A stretch of 64,000 nucleotides of DNA from Guyanagaster necrorhizus. Its lineage: Eukaryota > Basidiomycota > Agaricomycetes > Agaricales > Physalacriaceae. The notes below the pieces were generated by a model. That model ran no database searches, was not told the DNA's origin, and saw only the letters and a program-made list of their open reading frames with translations. A program made the position numbers and the translations under genes. Positions 37,340 to 48,207 of this stretch are shown one piece after another. The stretch spans positions 229,277 through 293,276 of the forward strand of contig NW_025064886.1 of the NCBI RefSeq assembly GCF_019112545.1. Direction: 5' to 3'. Positions within the stretch are counted from its first letter, which is position 1. The number at the start of each line of letters is the position of its first letter.

Positions 37340-39813
37340 TTAAGACGGATCATCCCATGATCGCTTTGTACCAGGATACATAGCCGTTGGCCACTGGAAA
37401 TTCGAATATCCTGCATTGGGTTGTAGGTACCCCCCATCAGGCGAATAGAACATTCCCGAGCTCATGGGGGGCCTCGTGGCAGAATATCCCTCAGCATTCG
37501 TATACTGCACAAAGGAGTTGCTGAACGATCCCCCAGTCGACGGGTAAGGAGACGAGCAAGAGCTCGATGTGAATGAACTCCGAGTCGGCGAGGCCATATT
37601 TGTGTCTCGCTCCTCCTCTAGCCCACGAATTTCTTCCGTCAAACGTTGGTTTGCAAACCGCAATTGCTGCAATTCGTATTGCCAACTTGAAGCACGCGAG
37701 GTATCGAGGTCAGCAAAGAGTGTCACAGCACCCGGAGGACCGGCAGAATTGGAGGCCATGGGAGGCCCGGCACCTGACGCACTAGCATAAGCAGTTCCGT
37801 AATTCGTGACGACTGCAGCTGAAGGCAGAGGTATGATCTGGAATATCAATGGAGGTTCGCCCACCCCAGCACCGGGTGAGCTGCCAGTACCGTAGAGAGA
37901 GAATTGCACGTCGATACTCCGCCCATCCTTGGTCCGAGCCCTACCTCTGCCCCTTCCTCCACTACGATAGAACATACTGTCGATGCCTTCCAAGACAGCA
38001 GCGAGAGGTTTCCCGACGAGCTCAGCTTCTGACCAGCCCCATTCGTCTCGCAATCTGAGCCGCCGGCCTCGCGAATGACCACTGCCAACCATAAGAACAA
38101 CGCCGTCACTGTTCATCGTACCCCACAGACCGTCTAGAGATGAGGCAGAGGATAGAGTTAACGACGCCATTGCTCTCGACCTCGCGCAAAGTACGATGGC
38201 TTTTCTCCCCTTCCCCGGCTCGACATATAGTCTTCCACGGCATTCCATCCAGACATACACGCCAGCCTTAGTCTGCGCTCGGAAGAGTAGGTCAACTGTC
38301 TTGGGTTTCCCGTCTGAATCTGCAAACTTGCTCGAATCACCTTGACCATGCGATGGCGTAGCCCACGAGGAGCTCTCCTTCAGTTCTCTCATCAGCGGAA
38401 CGACATCTGCTGCATGGCATATGTCGCCGAGAGCCTTTCCTATTAGCTCCTCGGCAGCGTACCCGAGTACATGCTGCACCGCAGGAGCCACATAAAGGAA
38501 CGCCCCCTTGAGCGAGACGACGAGAAAGAAGTCAGGTAGATGTGAAAGAAGAGAAAGGGAGAGAGGATGGTTAGAATTTCCGTCTTCTGCCTTCTCGTTA
38601 TTTGATTCAGAGGCCGATTGAAGGATAGACTTTAGATGTGAGGACATAACTAGTGGTGGTATGAAGTTCTTTTTGGCCGATCCCATACATAGAGTTTGGA
38701 GATCGCCAGGGGGATGTAGCATGGGTGAAGGGGGATAGTTGACAATATAAGACCCATCCTTGAGCTTCTCCAAAATAGCATTCGGCTGCTCTGTCAGATC
38801 TACCTGGAAGCCTACGTGGTACACAACCTCGTCCTCGTCGCCGTGTGCATCGTTGACGCCTCCACGGATGGGAATGACAGTCACAAGGTTGATAAATGCT
38901 CCTCCACCCTTGCGGTAATTGACAATAGACGTCTGGCACTCCTTATCTGCGCCAAGGCTCTTCTTAAGATGAGCAACGGCTTCATTACTCGTATACTGTC
39001 GTTGTTCGCCCCTTCTGACGCGACCGTCAGGGCTTTGCAAAAAACGGCAATTCCTCCCTAGAATCTCCCGCTCCGGGTATCCTGTCAACTGGCAAAATGT
39101 TGGAGAGCAATATACAATGGGATGGTCATGCCGCCGAACGTCAACAACAACGAAAGATGATGCAAGGTCAACTGGGCCTAGCGTGACAGTGGGGTTTGGC
39201 CGAGTAGCAACACGGGCGAGTACAGAGAGAATATCGAAACCTGAGGTAGAGTAAACAGGAAGGCCAAGGGCTGAAGGTGCGCTTGGGACTGATGTGAATG
39301 TTACGGGTGAGGTATGGGACGAGACTGGCATAACCATGGCCATAGGCGGCGGCTGCGCTAATGAAGCCTGGGGACTGGCCACAGGTATTGATGCTGGCGA
39401 GGTCATCGACGACGAGGATGGAAAGTCAAACGGTGCAAAACGCGACTCCCGCTGCATGTCCTCGACCTTGTCTTGGGGCGCCAGAACCGTGTTGTAATTC
39501 TTCAATGTCGAGTACCTTGTGTAACAATAAGTGTCAGCGCCCACTCCATAGGAAGAATGACATACGAAGATAGCGCGGCGCTGCTGAACCCGTTGTTCTC
39601 CATCCACGAACCTTCACTGAGCATTCCTGGAGCCAAGACCTCAGCACCTCCGCCCGGCGCTAAGGTTGGTGGACCTGTATACATAAATTGAGGTACCTGG
39701 ATAGTAATCGGAGGCCTGGAGGAAAATGAGGAGATAGAGGTCATTGAGTCGTACATCTCTCGATGGTACTGCGCCTCCCTGACGAACTGGTCGCGTCTGT
39801 AGACATTGTCCAT
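37340..39813 (-). CDS. wc-1: White-collar-1-like blue-light photoreceptor (LOV-PAS)
   Basis: Exons 39813-39566 and 39515-37340 give 807 residues. The LOV domain (about 195-325) contains GRNCRFLQSPDG with the flavin-adduct cysteine at about residue 239, and NYRKGGGAFINLVTVIPI at its end. Two further PAS-like regions follow (HLPDFFLVVSLKGAFLYVAP, about 420; DGLWGTMNSDGVVLMVGS, about 560). No GATA zinc finger follows: the C-terminus is a short coiled coil (LQQLRFANQRLTEEIRGLEE) and a Ser/Tyr-rich tail. That is typical of basidiomycete WC-1 (Dst1/Bwc1), which relies on its partner WC-2 for DNA binding. It should act in the nucleus in light-controlled fruiting and DNA repair. The ATG at 39813 is the first in frame. 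Confidence 0.92.
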
Positions 39814-40190
39814 TTTGAGACTGCCGACGTCGGTCCGGTGGTCGTGGAAAGACAAGCCAGGAAATGATGATATCAGAAAATCATATTATAATTAGGTAAG
39901 CTCTGAAATCAAAATCGAAATCAAAACCTGTTATTTTTTGCGTCCAATTCGAAATGCAGTTAAATGTGTATAGGTGGCCAAAACAAAGACGCGTTCAACT
40001 CGTCAATGTCAGAAAACATATAGCTTAACTACACTTTAAATTAATATATGCCCCCTTTCCCCTGAGACCATCCATGTGTAGATAGATGGATCAGTGAATA
40101 TAAGGGCAAGTAGCAGGCGAAGAAATGCAAAATGGAATAGGTACTGGATTACCTCCGAACTAGCGTATGCACGTACATATACATCTAGAC
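39814..40190. other. Short intergenic region
   Basis: Promoter of the photoreceptor gene and 3' end of the ribosomal protein gene; AT-rich, no gene. Confidence 0.5.
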
Positions 40191-40996
40191 TTACGCCCTC
40201 AACTGGTTCTTCAGGTTCTGCTCAAGAGGGCCCTTAGGCCTGATGAACTGTACATAGGCACCATCCCTGAACAATTCGCATCAGAACAGCTTCCTATAGA
40301 CGTAAGAATAGGTGACACTCACTGCAACACCTTCTTGTCCGCCTTGAGCTTCAGGTAATCGGCCTTGTCGACATTAGTAAAACCCCACTTCTTAGAAACA
40401 ATGATCTTCTGGCGGCCAGGGAACTTGTACCGAGCACGGCGAAGTGCTTCCATAATGACAGGCGCATTAGCGTCCTTGCACCGGATGGACAGAATGATCT
40501 GGCCGATGTTGACCCGGGCAACAGTGCCATAGGGCTTACCCCAAGCACCACGCATGCCAGTTTGGAGTCTAGAGACTCTTAGTACACCAAACGAGACCAC
40601 AGCAAAAGCACGCACCGATCGGCACCAGCACAGCTCAACATCTTGTTAATCCGAATGACATGGAAGGGGTGCACGCGGACACGGAGATGAAAAGAATCCT
40701 TTCCGCTGGTCTTGGTGACGTACTTATTGGCACAAATACGGGCGGCTTCCAAGGCTTCCGAGGAGAGCTGTTCATATTCATCGGAGACGAGGTGGCAGCA
40801 GAAGGGAAAGTCATCAACGGAGGCACGCTTCCTGCCGAGGTCGAAAATACGGATCTGAACAAGTCTAAGTAACACAGCTCATGGGCGGGAGAGTCATTAG
40901 ATATACCTTCGGATCCGGGACACCACGATTGTACCTAGACTTGGGGTATGGCTTGTTCTTGCAGTAGCGGTAGCAGCGAGCTGGTCGACGACCCAT
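40191..40996 (-). CDS. rpl10: 60S ribosomal protein uL16 (L10)
   Basis: Exons 40996-40907, 40854-40616, 40568-40323 and 40266-40191 join in frame to 216 residues, the usual length. Begins [20 protein letters not shown]; other landmarks are [59 protein letters not shown] and [13 protein letters not shown] at the end. uL16 joins the 60S subunit last in the cytoplasm and shapes the peptidyl-transferase and tRNA-binding region. A CAG acceptor directly before the ATG suggests an intron in the 5' untranslated region, common in ribosomal protein genes. Confidence 0.97.
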
Positions 40997-41838
40997 CTGT
41001 GAAATATAATCTTGTCATTAGCATTCAGCCGTCCAACGAGCTCCACCAGATATGCGAGCGACCGTCCCAATTTGCGTCATCCAAAGTTGGCCCAACCGAA
41101 TCCAACCTTCCCAGCCTCCATCCACATGCAATTTTCAGCCAGAACGCAGAGGAACAGCGCTTACCTTGGATTTCGAGTCTGTCGGTTGATGGGGGTGGAT
41201 AGATGAGCGTGCAGCCGCCCTTTTATGCCTACAGGCTGGATGAGTAATGTCGTCGCAAAACTGATTGGTGATGCGAGTCGGAGTTCGGACCTTCAATCGG
41301 AGTTTTCCACAGCCACCCGCATTCGGATCTATCAAACCCCGGACGACTAGTTCACTCTGCCATGGGCTGGTGATGTCTTTTATTGCACATTTTGTGGCCG
41401 ACAGACTGACCTTGACATTGGGATATTCTTATACTTTCTCGCGTGCTTACGGTATACACTACTACGAATACACACAAGGACCCCATAGTGCTTGTGCTTC
41501 TGTTTACTGCAAAACCTGGCCTGTTTGACTAGTGACTCCTCTTCCCGGGCCTCTTGATATACACTCGGATCTCCGACTGTCACAACGGTGCCAATTCTTT
41601 CAGGATTTTCATCCAAGGCTTGTCTTTTCTGAATCGAAGCTTCCACGAAATGTAGGATCTGAAATTGGGGTCTTCGAGGCGAAATTGAAAGCTTGAAAGC
41701 GTAGCATGATACAGCAAAGATACTGTCGAAGCATGCGAACAATAGTTGCCACCACGCGACATTTCCCCGGACAAAGAGATGAAGTCAATGACCAAACCCG
41801 AACACACAACATCCTGGCCTATATAATCCACAGACATA
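40997..41838. other. Divergent promoter region
   Basis: Between uL16 (minus) and an unknown gene (plus). No gene; expected to hold the ribosomal protein promoter and its 5' untranslated exon. Confidence 0.5.
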
Positions 41839-42669
41839 ATGCCTACTTGTTTGTTCGAGCTTATTGTTCAGAACATCATGTCGCCTGTTGCTGTCCAGTT
41901 GACGACCTACTCCAACGCTGGTTCCAACGACGCTACCTACGCCGACTCTCTGATCTCGCGCAAATCGTATGCCCGGGATTTCTCCCTGCGCTCCAGGTCC
42001 GGCTCTTCAGAGGAGATAATGGTCGCGTCGCTCAAGGAACGCAATGCGACGGTGGTATCCAACAAGTTCATGATCAAGGCCAAGAGGTCCATGAGCATCC
42101 GCTCTGCAGCTACCACTCCCACTTTCCTCCGCCTCAGGCGTCCCTCAGACGTCAACAGACCCCCTTCACCTTCTCTGCCTTCGCCGGTCGTCGACAGACT
42201 TAGACGTCAGAGAAGCGACTCCACGGCGCACAAGTTCGTCAAGACTGCAGGTGTCTTGCTTCGATTCAAGTCTGTACCTAATCCACAGGGCGTAGGAAAC
42301 GACCCCAGTGTTCTTCGAGCTACCTCAGCGGGCTCTGCTCCGTCCAAGCTGCCTTCAACTCAGACGCGTCCCGCCCGCTCACCAACCGCGTCACATGGAC
42401 GCCCTCAGAAAGTGGAACAACTTTCGAAGCCGAGGCGACAGAAGTCCTTCGCTACCTCTGGTGATGTTGAGATCCAAGACGAGGACGAGGATCCCGAAGA
42501 GGACGAGGTCGCCAAAGAGTCCAGGCTTCTCGTTTCACGCATGAATCGTCGATGGATCCTTGAAGAATGCCGATGCCCTTACGACAAGAAACAGCTCGGA
42601 GTCTGTGTTGTGAGTGATCGTTCTCATACTCATCTCCTCGTTGAAACTGATGTACTTTTAAAGATGTAA
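41839..42669 (+). CDS. Hypothetical basic, Ser/Arg-rich protein
   Basis: A single open frame of 276 residues, not recognised. A second ATG at 41878 (MSPVAVQLTTYS) is a good alternative start. The middle is basic and disordered (KAKRSMSIRS, LRRQRSDSTAHKF). An acidic patch (DEDEDPEEDEVAKES) precedes a short ordered end, RLLVSRMNRRWILEECRCPY. The last 20 residues may be intronic, since GTGAGT appears at about 42610 and could be a splice donor. Confidence 0.6.
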   Translation: MPTCLFELIVQNIMSPVAVQLTTYSNAGSNDATYADSLISRKSYARDFSLRSRSGSSEEIMVASLKERNATVVSNKFMIKAKRSMSIRSAATTPTFLRLRRPSDVNRPPSPSLPSPVVDRLRRQRSDSTAHKFVKTAGVLLRFKSVPNPQGVGNDPSVLRATSAGSAPSKLPSTQTRPARSPTASHGRPQKVEQLSKPRRQKSFATSGDVEIQDEDEDPEEDEVAKESRLLVSRMNRRWILEECRCPYDKKQLGVCVVSDRSHTHLLVETDVLLKM

Positions 42670-43124
42670 GCCCGCCGAGCACCACGCATCTCTTCTGCGC
42701 TGAATTATTACTTTCGATTCTTGTGGATTTTTTAAATTTGCTTCATCTTTCTTGCGCCACCTTGTATTGATCTTCCTCTGAGCCAGTTGCCACCAGTATG
42801 CCATTTATGCTGTTTATGCCATCTATGCCCATCTATGCTCCCTATGCCAATCCCGGTGGCAGCCGCTCTATCATATTTAATCGATCTCTTCGACATTGAT
42901 ATTCGATTGTCTGTATTGCTTCGACCTATAGTTTTGTCTGTACTGTACTTTTGTATCACGAACCGAATTTCTTCATTTGTTGTTGCGCTCTTCAAGAGAG
43001 ACGATCAGGTTTTGGAAACAACTCACCTTTGGGCAGTGGAAATCCATGGTACAAAACCAGACAATGTGATAATTGCAGAGAGCCTGCAGGACAGCTCGGA
43101 AACACCTGCTGGAAATAACATTGG
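42670..43124. other. Intergenic
   Basis: A run of near repeats of CTATGCC/TATGCT (about 42800-42850) is the only structure noticed. No gene supported. Confidence 0.5.
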
Positions 43125-43504
43125 TCAACGTGGATTTACGAAGATGACGCTGATTACTGCAATTAAGTAGGAAGAACATTCAGCAATGTGCTTCTCCACA
43201 TTGGTAGTATAGAAATGATCATACGTAGTCGGCTGATACATGCGGTACCAGAACGAAACGCTGCCACCGCAGAGTTGAGAAGTTGAAGGGTAAATGCACC
43301 CACCGATATCGTCGTCGTTGAACCCAGGTCTGTTGATTAAGTTGTTCCGTTGAGCTTCGTCGGTGGTGCAAAAGTGATCGACGGCGGTAGGTGAGTACAT
43401 GAGATAAAACGGGGTGGTACCGGGAGTTCCGAAGTCGTAGATGCGAGCAGCGTCCCCTTCGAGCTTCCAACCGCTGGCGACGATAGGCGATAAGATACAT
43501 TTCG
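43125..43504 (-). pseudogene. DUF5648-type repeat protein, partial copy
   Basis: Reads SGWKLEGDAARIYDFG, FYLMYSPTAVDHFCTTDEAQ, GFNDDDIGGCIYPST and WYRMYQPTTYDHFYTTN. This matches the fungal DUF5648 pattern of repeated P-x-Y-R-x-Y-x-P-x-x-x-D-H-F-Y-T-T blocks, usually found in secreted proteins of unknown function. Only about two and a half of the usual blocks remain, no signal peptide or start lies in frame, and the third block loses similarity after HFYTTNVEKH. It is best seen as a fragment. Confidence 0.65.
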
Positions 43505-44828
43505 CGAAAAACCTATCCTGGTTTATGTACTTTGTGAATTGTGGGACCGCCGACCACTGCTAGAACATGAGCGAAGATGCAAATTATGCCCTCGGAACAT
43601 GTCTCGAAAGGAATGGAAGGTCTGTCAAGGTACAGTAGGAATGTTAAGTTTATGTGCTGACCGGACTGAGATTGTTGTGTTTTCTGTCCGATATTGATGA
43701 ACTACTTGACTTTGACCTGATTTTTGGATCTTGGACGAACGTCCTTCATACCTCGAGTGTCTGTATGTTCAAAAGACGAAACACTGTCCCTGCCAGACTT
43801 GTCCCGGGTGAATATTAAAAAAGTATGTAGCACCCAGCCAAACCCTGAGGTCTCTCTTCGTTTATTGAGCGCCGTTTCCAGATAGGAATTGACTATCCTG
43901 GGAAGGCATCATTCAGCTAGTAATCCAACATAACATTCGAAAAGCTGACTGGAAGCCCGGTCCTCCCAGGACAAATGCCTTCCTATAAGCAAGCCAGATG
44001 AACCGTGAGAGAACCAAGCCTGGGAGACGAAACTGAGTTGCTGCGAGGCCAATACATCTCCACTACCTATGTTCAATGCAAAGAATGCAGCTCCGGGAGC
44101 TCGAAGACTCAAGATAAAGTCAGGGTCACCTTCGGACTCAATGTTAGAGTTGGTTGATAGTAGTCTCCGTTTTGTAAGCAGAGCCAGTATAAACTTGCGT
44201 GCTTAAGCCGTACTACTTAGTAGAATCTTGAGAATTCTAGAAGAACTGTCAAGCCGGCGTAAAGTTGAAAGATGAAGCGAAAGCCTGCTAGGATTTCGTC
44301 TTCCGTATAGTATGCTCATGTCCTGTCCTCGGTCAGATAGAGGCTCAGTGGTCAGACGGATTTAGCGCTATTTTTAAGCGAACACCGTTAGTACCTTATG
44401 CGCGCATGGACTTGACATCTACATACGTTTTTATTGCTTACACACATCTCCGAACTGATCCCAATGGCCCATGCGGGTGATGTGCTCTCACTGAAGAATA
44501 ATATAATGACAGAGCCTCAGCGACCCGTGAGCCAGCACTTCAAAGCAAAACTTGACGAACATAACACACACGGATGATCGAGTTCTGGAAGCGCCTGAGG
44601 TCACATATGTTTCTCCTTGGTGCATACTACACCTGTATTCGTCGAACCAGTCCTTGAATACTCACAAAGCACTGTGGAAATCATGTGAATTGTGATGTTC
44701 ATGTTATCTCACCCTCTCCGCAGGCGAAACTGATAGAAATAGAAAGATTCGGATGTCATGTACTTAATCACGGTCTACAAGGAACTACCATCACCTGTGA
44801 TGCAGGTCAACAGTAAACAGTAAATACT
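43505..44828. other. Decayed accessory DNA between two DUF5648 copies
   Basis: No intact gene. A stretch at about 44310-44450 is a diverged duplicate of 45645-45780. A minus-strand open frame at 43909-44112 is not recognised. Confidence 0.45.
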
Positions 44829-45396
44829 CTAACCAGATGGATTCGACGTACTGCAGTCAAACGGGAAGGACATAGCATCCGGCAATACCCACCCTTCAGT
44901 CTGGGCCGCGGTTTTCTCTCGTTTGCATTCACGGTGTAAAAATGATCGCGCACCGTAATTATACAATCTGTAGAATGGGACGCTGCAGCACGACACCGAT
45001 GTACCCAACGACACCCTCGTCTTGATACCTAAGTTCTGAATCGCGTTGTTGCGCTCCTTTACATCTGTGGGGTAGCAATGATCGGCTATGATGGGATGAT
45101 ATGCGCAATACAATAGTATCGTGCCGGAAGCTTGGGAACCAAAATGAAAGCCGTGTCAGACTTAAATTGGTAATTCAACATGGTGATAGCATTCTCCATT
45201 TTCACGGCGCTAGTTGTATAAAAGCGCTTCGTCGTATCCTTAGAGGAGAAGATTCACTGAGTAGGTATTCTGAGGGCAAAAGATCAACGTCGAACCTGAC
45301 AGTGGAGAAGTGTCTAATGGAATAGCCTACCTGCATGGCAGAGACAACATCCAAGGAGAGGAGGGCGATGGCGCAAGACGCTAGTAAGCCATTCAT
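44829..45396 (-). pseudogene. Secreted DUF5648-type protein, frameshifted
   Basis: Starts with a good signal peptide, MNGLLASCAIALLSLDVVSA, at 45396, followed by an intron donor (GTAGGC). Downstream, in changing frames, come FYTTSAVKMENAITMLNYQF, GTILLYCAYHPIIADH, TDVKERNNAIQNLG, YQDEGVVGYIG, CSVPFYRLYN and DHFYTVNANER. The order matches DUF5648 repeats, but at least three frame changes break the coding sequence (near 45155, 45028 and 44945). With the damaged copy at 43.2-43.5 kb it forms a decaying duplicate pair. Confidence 0.72.
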
Positions 45397-46653
45397 GATC
45401 AAAGGGCATCCTAGCTTGAGGATATGTATTCAGAGAGGACACACTCGCTTTATAGTCGGATCGAATGGCCAGTGGTGATGGAAAATGAAAAGAAGAAGGA
45501 AATATTCTAGGATAGCCCTCCAGACTGACCATCACCATAACTGTCATTTCGTAAAGTCGGAAGATGTCGTACCTGCACGAAATATTGTCGGGTTTCTGAA
45601 TCGAGGGAAAGGGTTTGAACGCAGCATTTCTTCTTGGCACAAATGCTCATATCCTGGGTTCAGATAGAGATCAGATACATCTTTGGTGGGCTAGATTTAG
45701 CGCGATCTTATTAATTCGAACACAAACGCCATCCCCTCAAGTACTCAAGGGCTTGGTATCTACAGGCATTTTTCTTGCACATGCCATGCCGCTCGAACCG
45801 ATGTGACAGATTGATGAACGCCATGCGTTGACATGAGAGGTACTGCCAGAAAGTGTGGCCTCGACCTGGTGGCACCCATAAGGCCTCGATCATTTTTTAT
45901 CAGTGCGCGCTTCATGGAGTGGTCAGGCTATGTTGCCAAGCAGGTAACCTCGGGGGCCGATTTGGAGAATCCTCACAGAAAGAAATGCATCTAAAGATAT
46001 TTCTTGGCTTGCCGACTCCAAGGAAAGAATGTCAACTCCCCATGAACACCGAAGTACAGCTGCAGACTTCCTGGAACATCTGGCTATATTTAAGTACGTG
46101 CGAGCGGTTGCCATACAGGTGCTCTCAGTGAGCTATCGAACAATGAAAGACTGTTAGATGTGGGTACGACTTGAGCGGAACTGGCCTCTGATGCTGACTA
46201 CTATGATGGCAGTCGGGTTCCGGTGTTCTGCATTTCTCAAGATGGATTTTGTTGGCATTTAAACTGACGTGGGGGAAAGGGGGGGGTCCAGCGTTGTGTA
46301 AATATGCTGACTTCAGGGCATATTTTGAGCTATACATCCTCTAACACAATTGAAGGATCTATCCATTGCCCCCTTCGCTTTTCTGTCAGTCACCCTGCAC
46401 CAGTGTCCACATCGGACACGAACAGTCACTTTTTTGGGTCTCTGCAGCTCTCAGGATATGAAAGCTGCCGATATATCATCAAGAACAAGTATTGTCCCAA
46501 CGAGTCTAAGCTCAGCTTGTGACGATGTAAGCATAAAGGTTAACGTCGGGATCCACCATTGGTGTTGATGGCGAATCACGGCGAAGTGACTTGCCATGTG
46601 GACCGGCGCCCGCTAAAAATCCGAGTTCTCCGTGAATTGAAAACGTCCTTAAG
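45397..46653. other. Intergenic; upstream flank of the DUF5648 pseudogene
   Basis: Contains the second copy (about 45645-45780) of the duplicated flank. No gene supported. Confidence 0.5.
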
Positions 46654-46850
46654 TGGGTGACTTCCCACAGCATTTAGAAACACAGACCATTTTCTAAATC
46701 CATCAAAGTCCCAATTTGAAATCATTTAGAATTTATATTTCTAAACCGTAAACCAATTTAGGTCTGGAAGCACAAACAGCAATCAGTGAGGGTTAACTGA
46801 GGCAAAAACGAGAGACAAAAGTGAGATAGGTATTACTTTCCTTCAATCCT
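46654..46850 (+). repeat. Left terminal inverted repeat
   Basis: Outer edge TGGGTGACTTCCCACAGCAT; inner edge TTCAATCCT. Pairs with 47366-47562 with only a few mismatches. Confidence 0.92.
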
Positions 46851-47312
46851 GGACTTTATAGGCCTCGATAGGTATCTGAAGCGGACTGCCTTACAAGTTT
46901 GTTACTACCATGAATTTCAGAAAGTTACCTGCGTCGGGTATGAAAAAGACAGCAGCCGGGATGGAAAAAAATGGCCGGTTCTCAAGAAAACAGCTGGGAA
47001 GTAGCCATATAGACACTTTTCAGGATCTTTTTAGGTCCACCGAAGATTCAATACATGGATACAAGGCTAGCAGAGCAAAAATGAGCTTTGGACTGGAATT
47101 GTGGCACTTCATTGGGAAAAAAGGGGTAAAAATAAGTTCTATGGACTAATAAGACAAGTTACTTGTCTAGTTCTTATGATTAACGCATCAAAAATGAAGA
47201 CAGGCACGGCAGGACAGTGATAGGTACCTGGGAGGTGACGTGAGTGGAAGAAGACGCCTCGGAAACTAATAGGTCCAAATAGAGATCGAGATTGATCGGC
47301 ATCGCTCGGCAT

Positions 47313-47357
47313 CTCTGATTTAGAATTTAGGTTTCTAAACGCTGCGGGAAGTCACCC
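47313..47357. repeat. Extra element end inside the TIR element
   Basis: GTTTCTAAACGCTGCGGGAAGTCACCC resembles the outermost 27 bases of the right arm with about three mismatches, and ends nine bases before the right arm begins. It looks like the end of a second, related element. Confidence 0.7.
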
Positions 47358-47365
47358 GTATTGAA

Positions 47366-47562
47366 AGGATTGAAGGAAAGTAATACCTATCTCACCTTTG
47401 TCTCTCGTTTTTGCCTCAGTTAACCCTCACTGATTGCTGTTTGTGCTTCCAGACCTAAATTGGTTTACGGTTTAGAAATATAAATTCTAAATGATTTCAA
47501 ATTGGGACTTTGATGGATTTAGAAAATGGTCTGTGTTTCTAAATGCTGCAGGAAGTCACCCA
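47366..47562 (-). repeat. Right terminal inverted repeat
   Basis: Inner edge AGGATTGAAGG, outer edge ends GGAAGTCACCCA. Mirror of 46654-46850. Confidence 0.92.
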
Positions 47563-48207
47563 ATGATTAACAGACTACAATGGTGTACTTCAGGTTTCTG
47601 CCTTGTAAGTATTAACACTGTGTAGATCGCCTCAACTGTCTGAGCAGCAGGTTCAAGTCAGCATGGATCGATATGGCGGATCTGCGGGCCCAGGCGTGAC
47701 ATACGCCAGCTATTCATTTCGCCAACTCGGTAGCAAATACGACTGAGTATTTCTGTCCAAACCAACCGTAGTGGAAGCAAGGATCCCTAGATGTACCAGA
47801 CAAAGCATGTCGAAGAGTCGAAAAATTCTTGGGGATGTCAATCAAGGTCGAAAACGGCACAGCCGGGTCTCAATGATACCCCGGTGGGTGTGGGGGTAAG
47901 TCTGGATGTGGTGGGGAATTTGTCTTGGCCTGCATCCGGAAACATACGGACGAAAGACTAACGGGCCCCCGTTTGTAATGAAACATGGAAATACATAGAA
48001 AGGAAAAATCGATCTGTAGGATAGTTGCAAGTAAAGGACGCTGATAGAAAGGATGTGGGTCATTGTTCATACAGGCCGGCAAAGCTGTAATCTGGCCCAG
48101 GCTAATGGAGCACGTGATATAGGGGCATGTGAATCTGGGGTACCCCGGAGTCCTCATCCGTTCATCTTCCACCGCCGTCACCTTCACCTCCACTGCCTGG
48201 ATGTACC
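47563..48207. other. Promoter region of the kinase gene
   Basis: No gene. The right end is the 5' untranslated region of the kinase. Confidence 0.5.

Larger units (their letters stand above)
46654..47562. mobile_element. 0.9-kb element with 197-bp terminal inverted repeats (MITE-like)
   Basis: 46654-46850 and 47366-47562 are near-identical inverted repeats of 197 bases, both starting TGGGTGACTTCC at the outer edge. The arms hold several TTTAGAAA/TTTCTAAA motifs, some forming small palindromes, which could be transposase-binding sites. The 515-base middle has no transposase, so the element is non-autonomous. A 240-base open frame inside (46910-47149) has no known domain. I see no clear target-site duplication; TTAA occurs near both ends but not at symmetrical distance. 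Confidence 0.88.

Noticed and set aside
43909..44112. Minus-strand open frame of 67 codons near the DUF5648 copies
   Set aside because: No motif recognised and no splice partners; left as unknown decayed DNA.
46910..47149. Protein gene inside the TIR element
   Set aside because: 80 residues, no domain, lysine-rich; expected by chance in an AT-rich spacer.
46649..47570. TTAA target-site duplication (piggyBac-like) around the TIR element
   Set aside because: TTAA occurs near both ends, but one base from the left arm and four bases from the right arm, so it is not a clean duplication.
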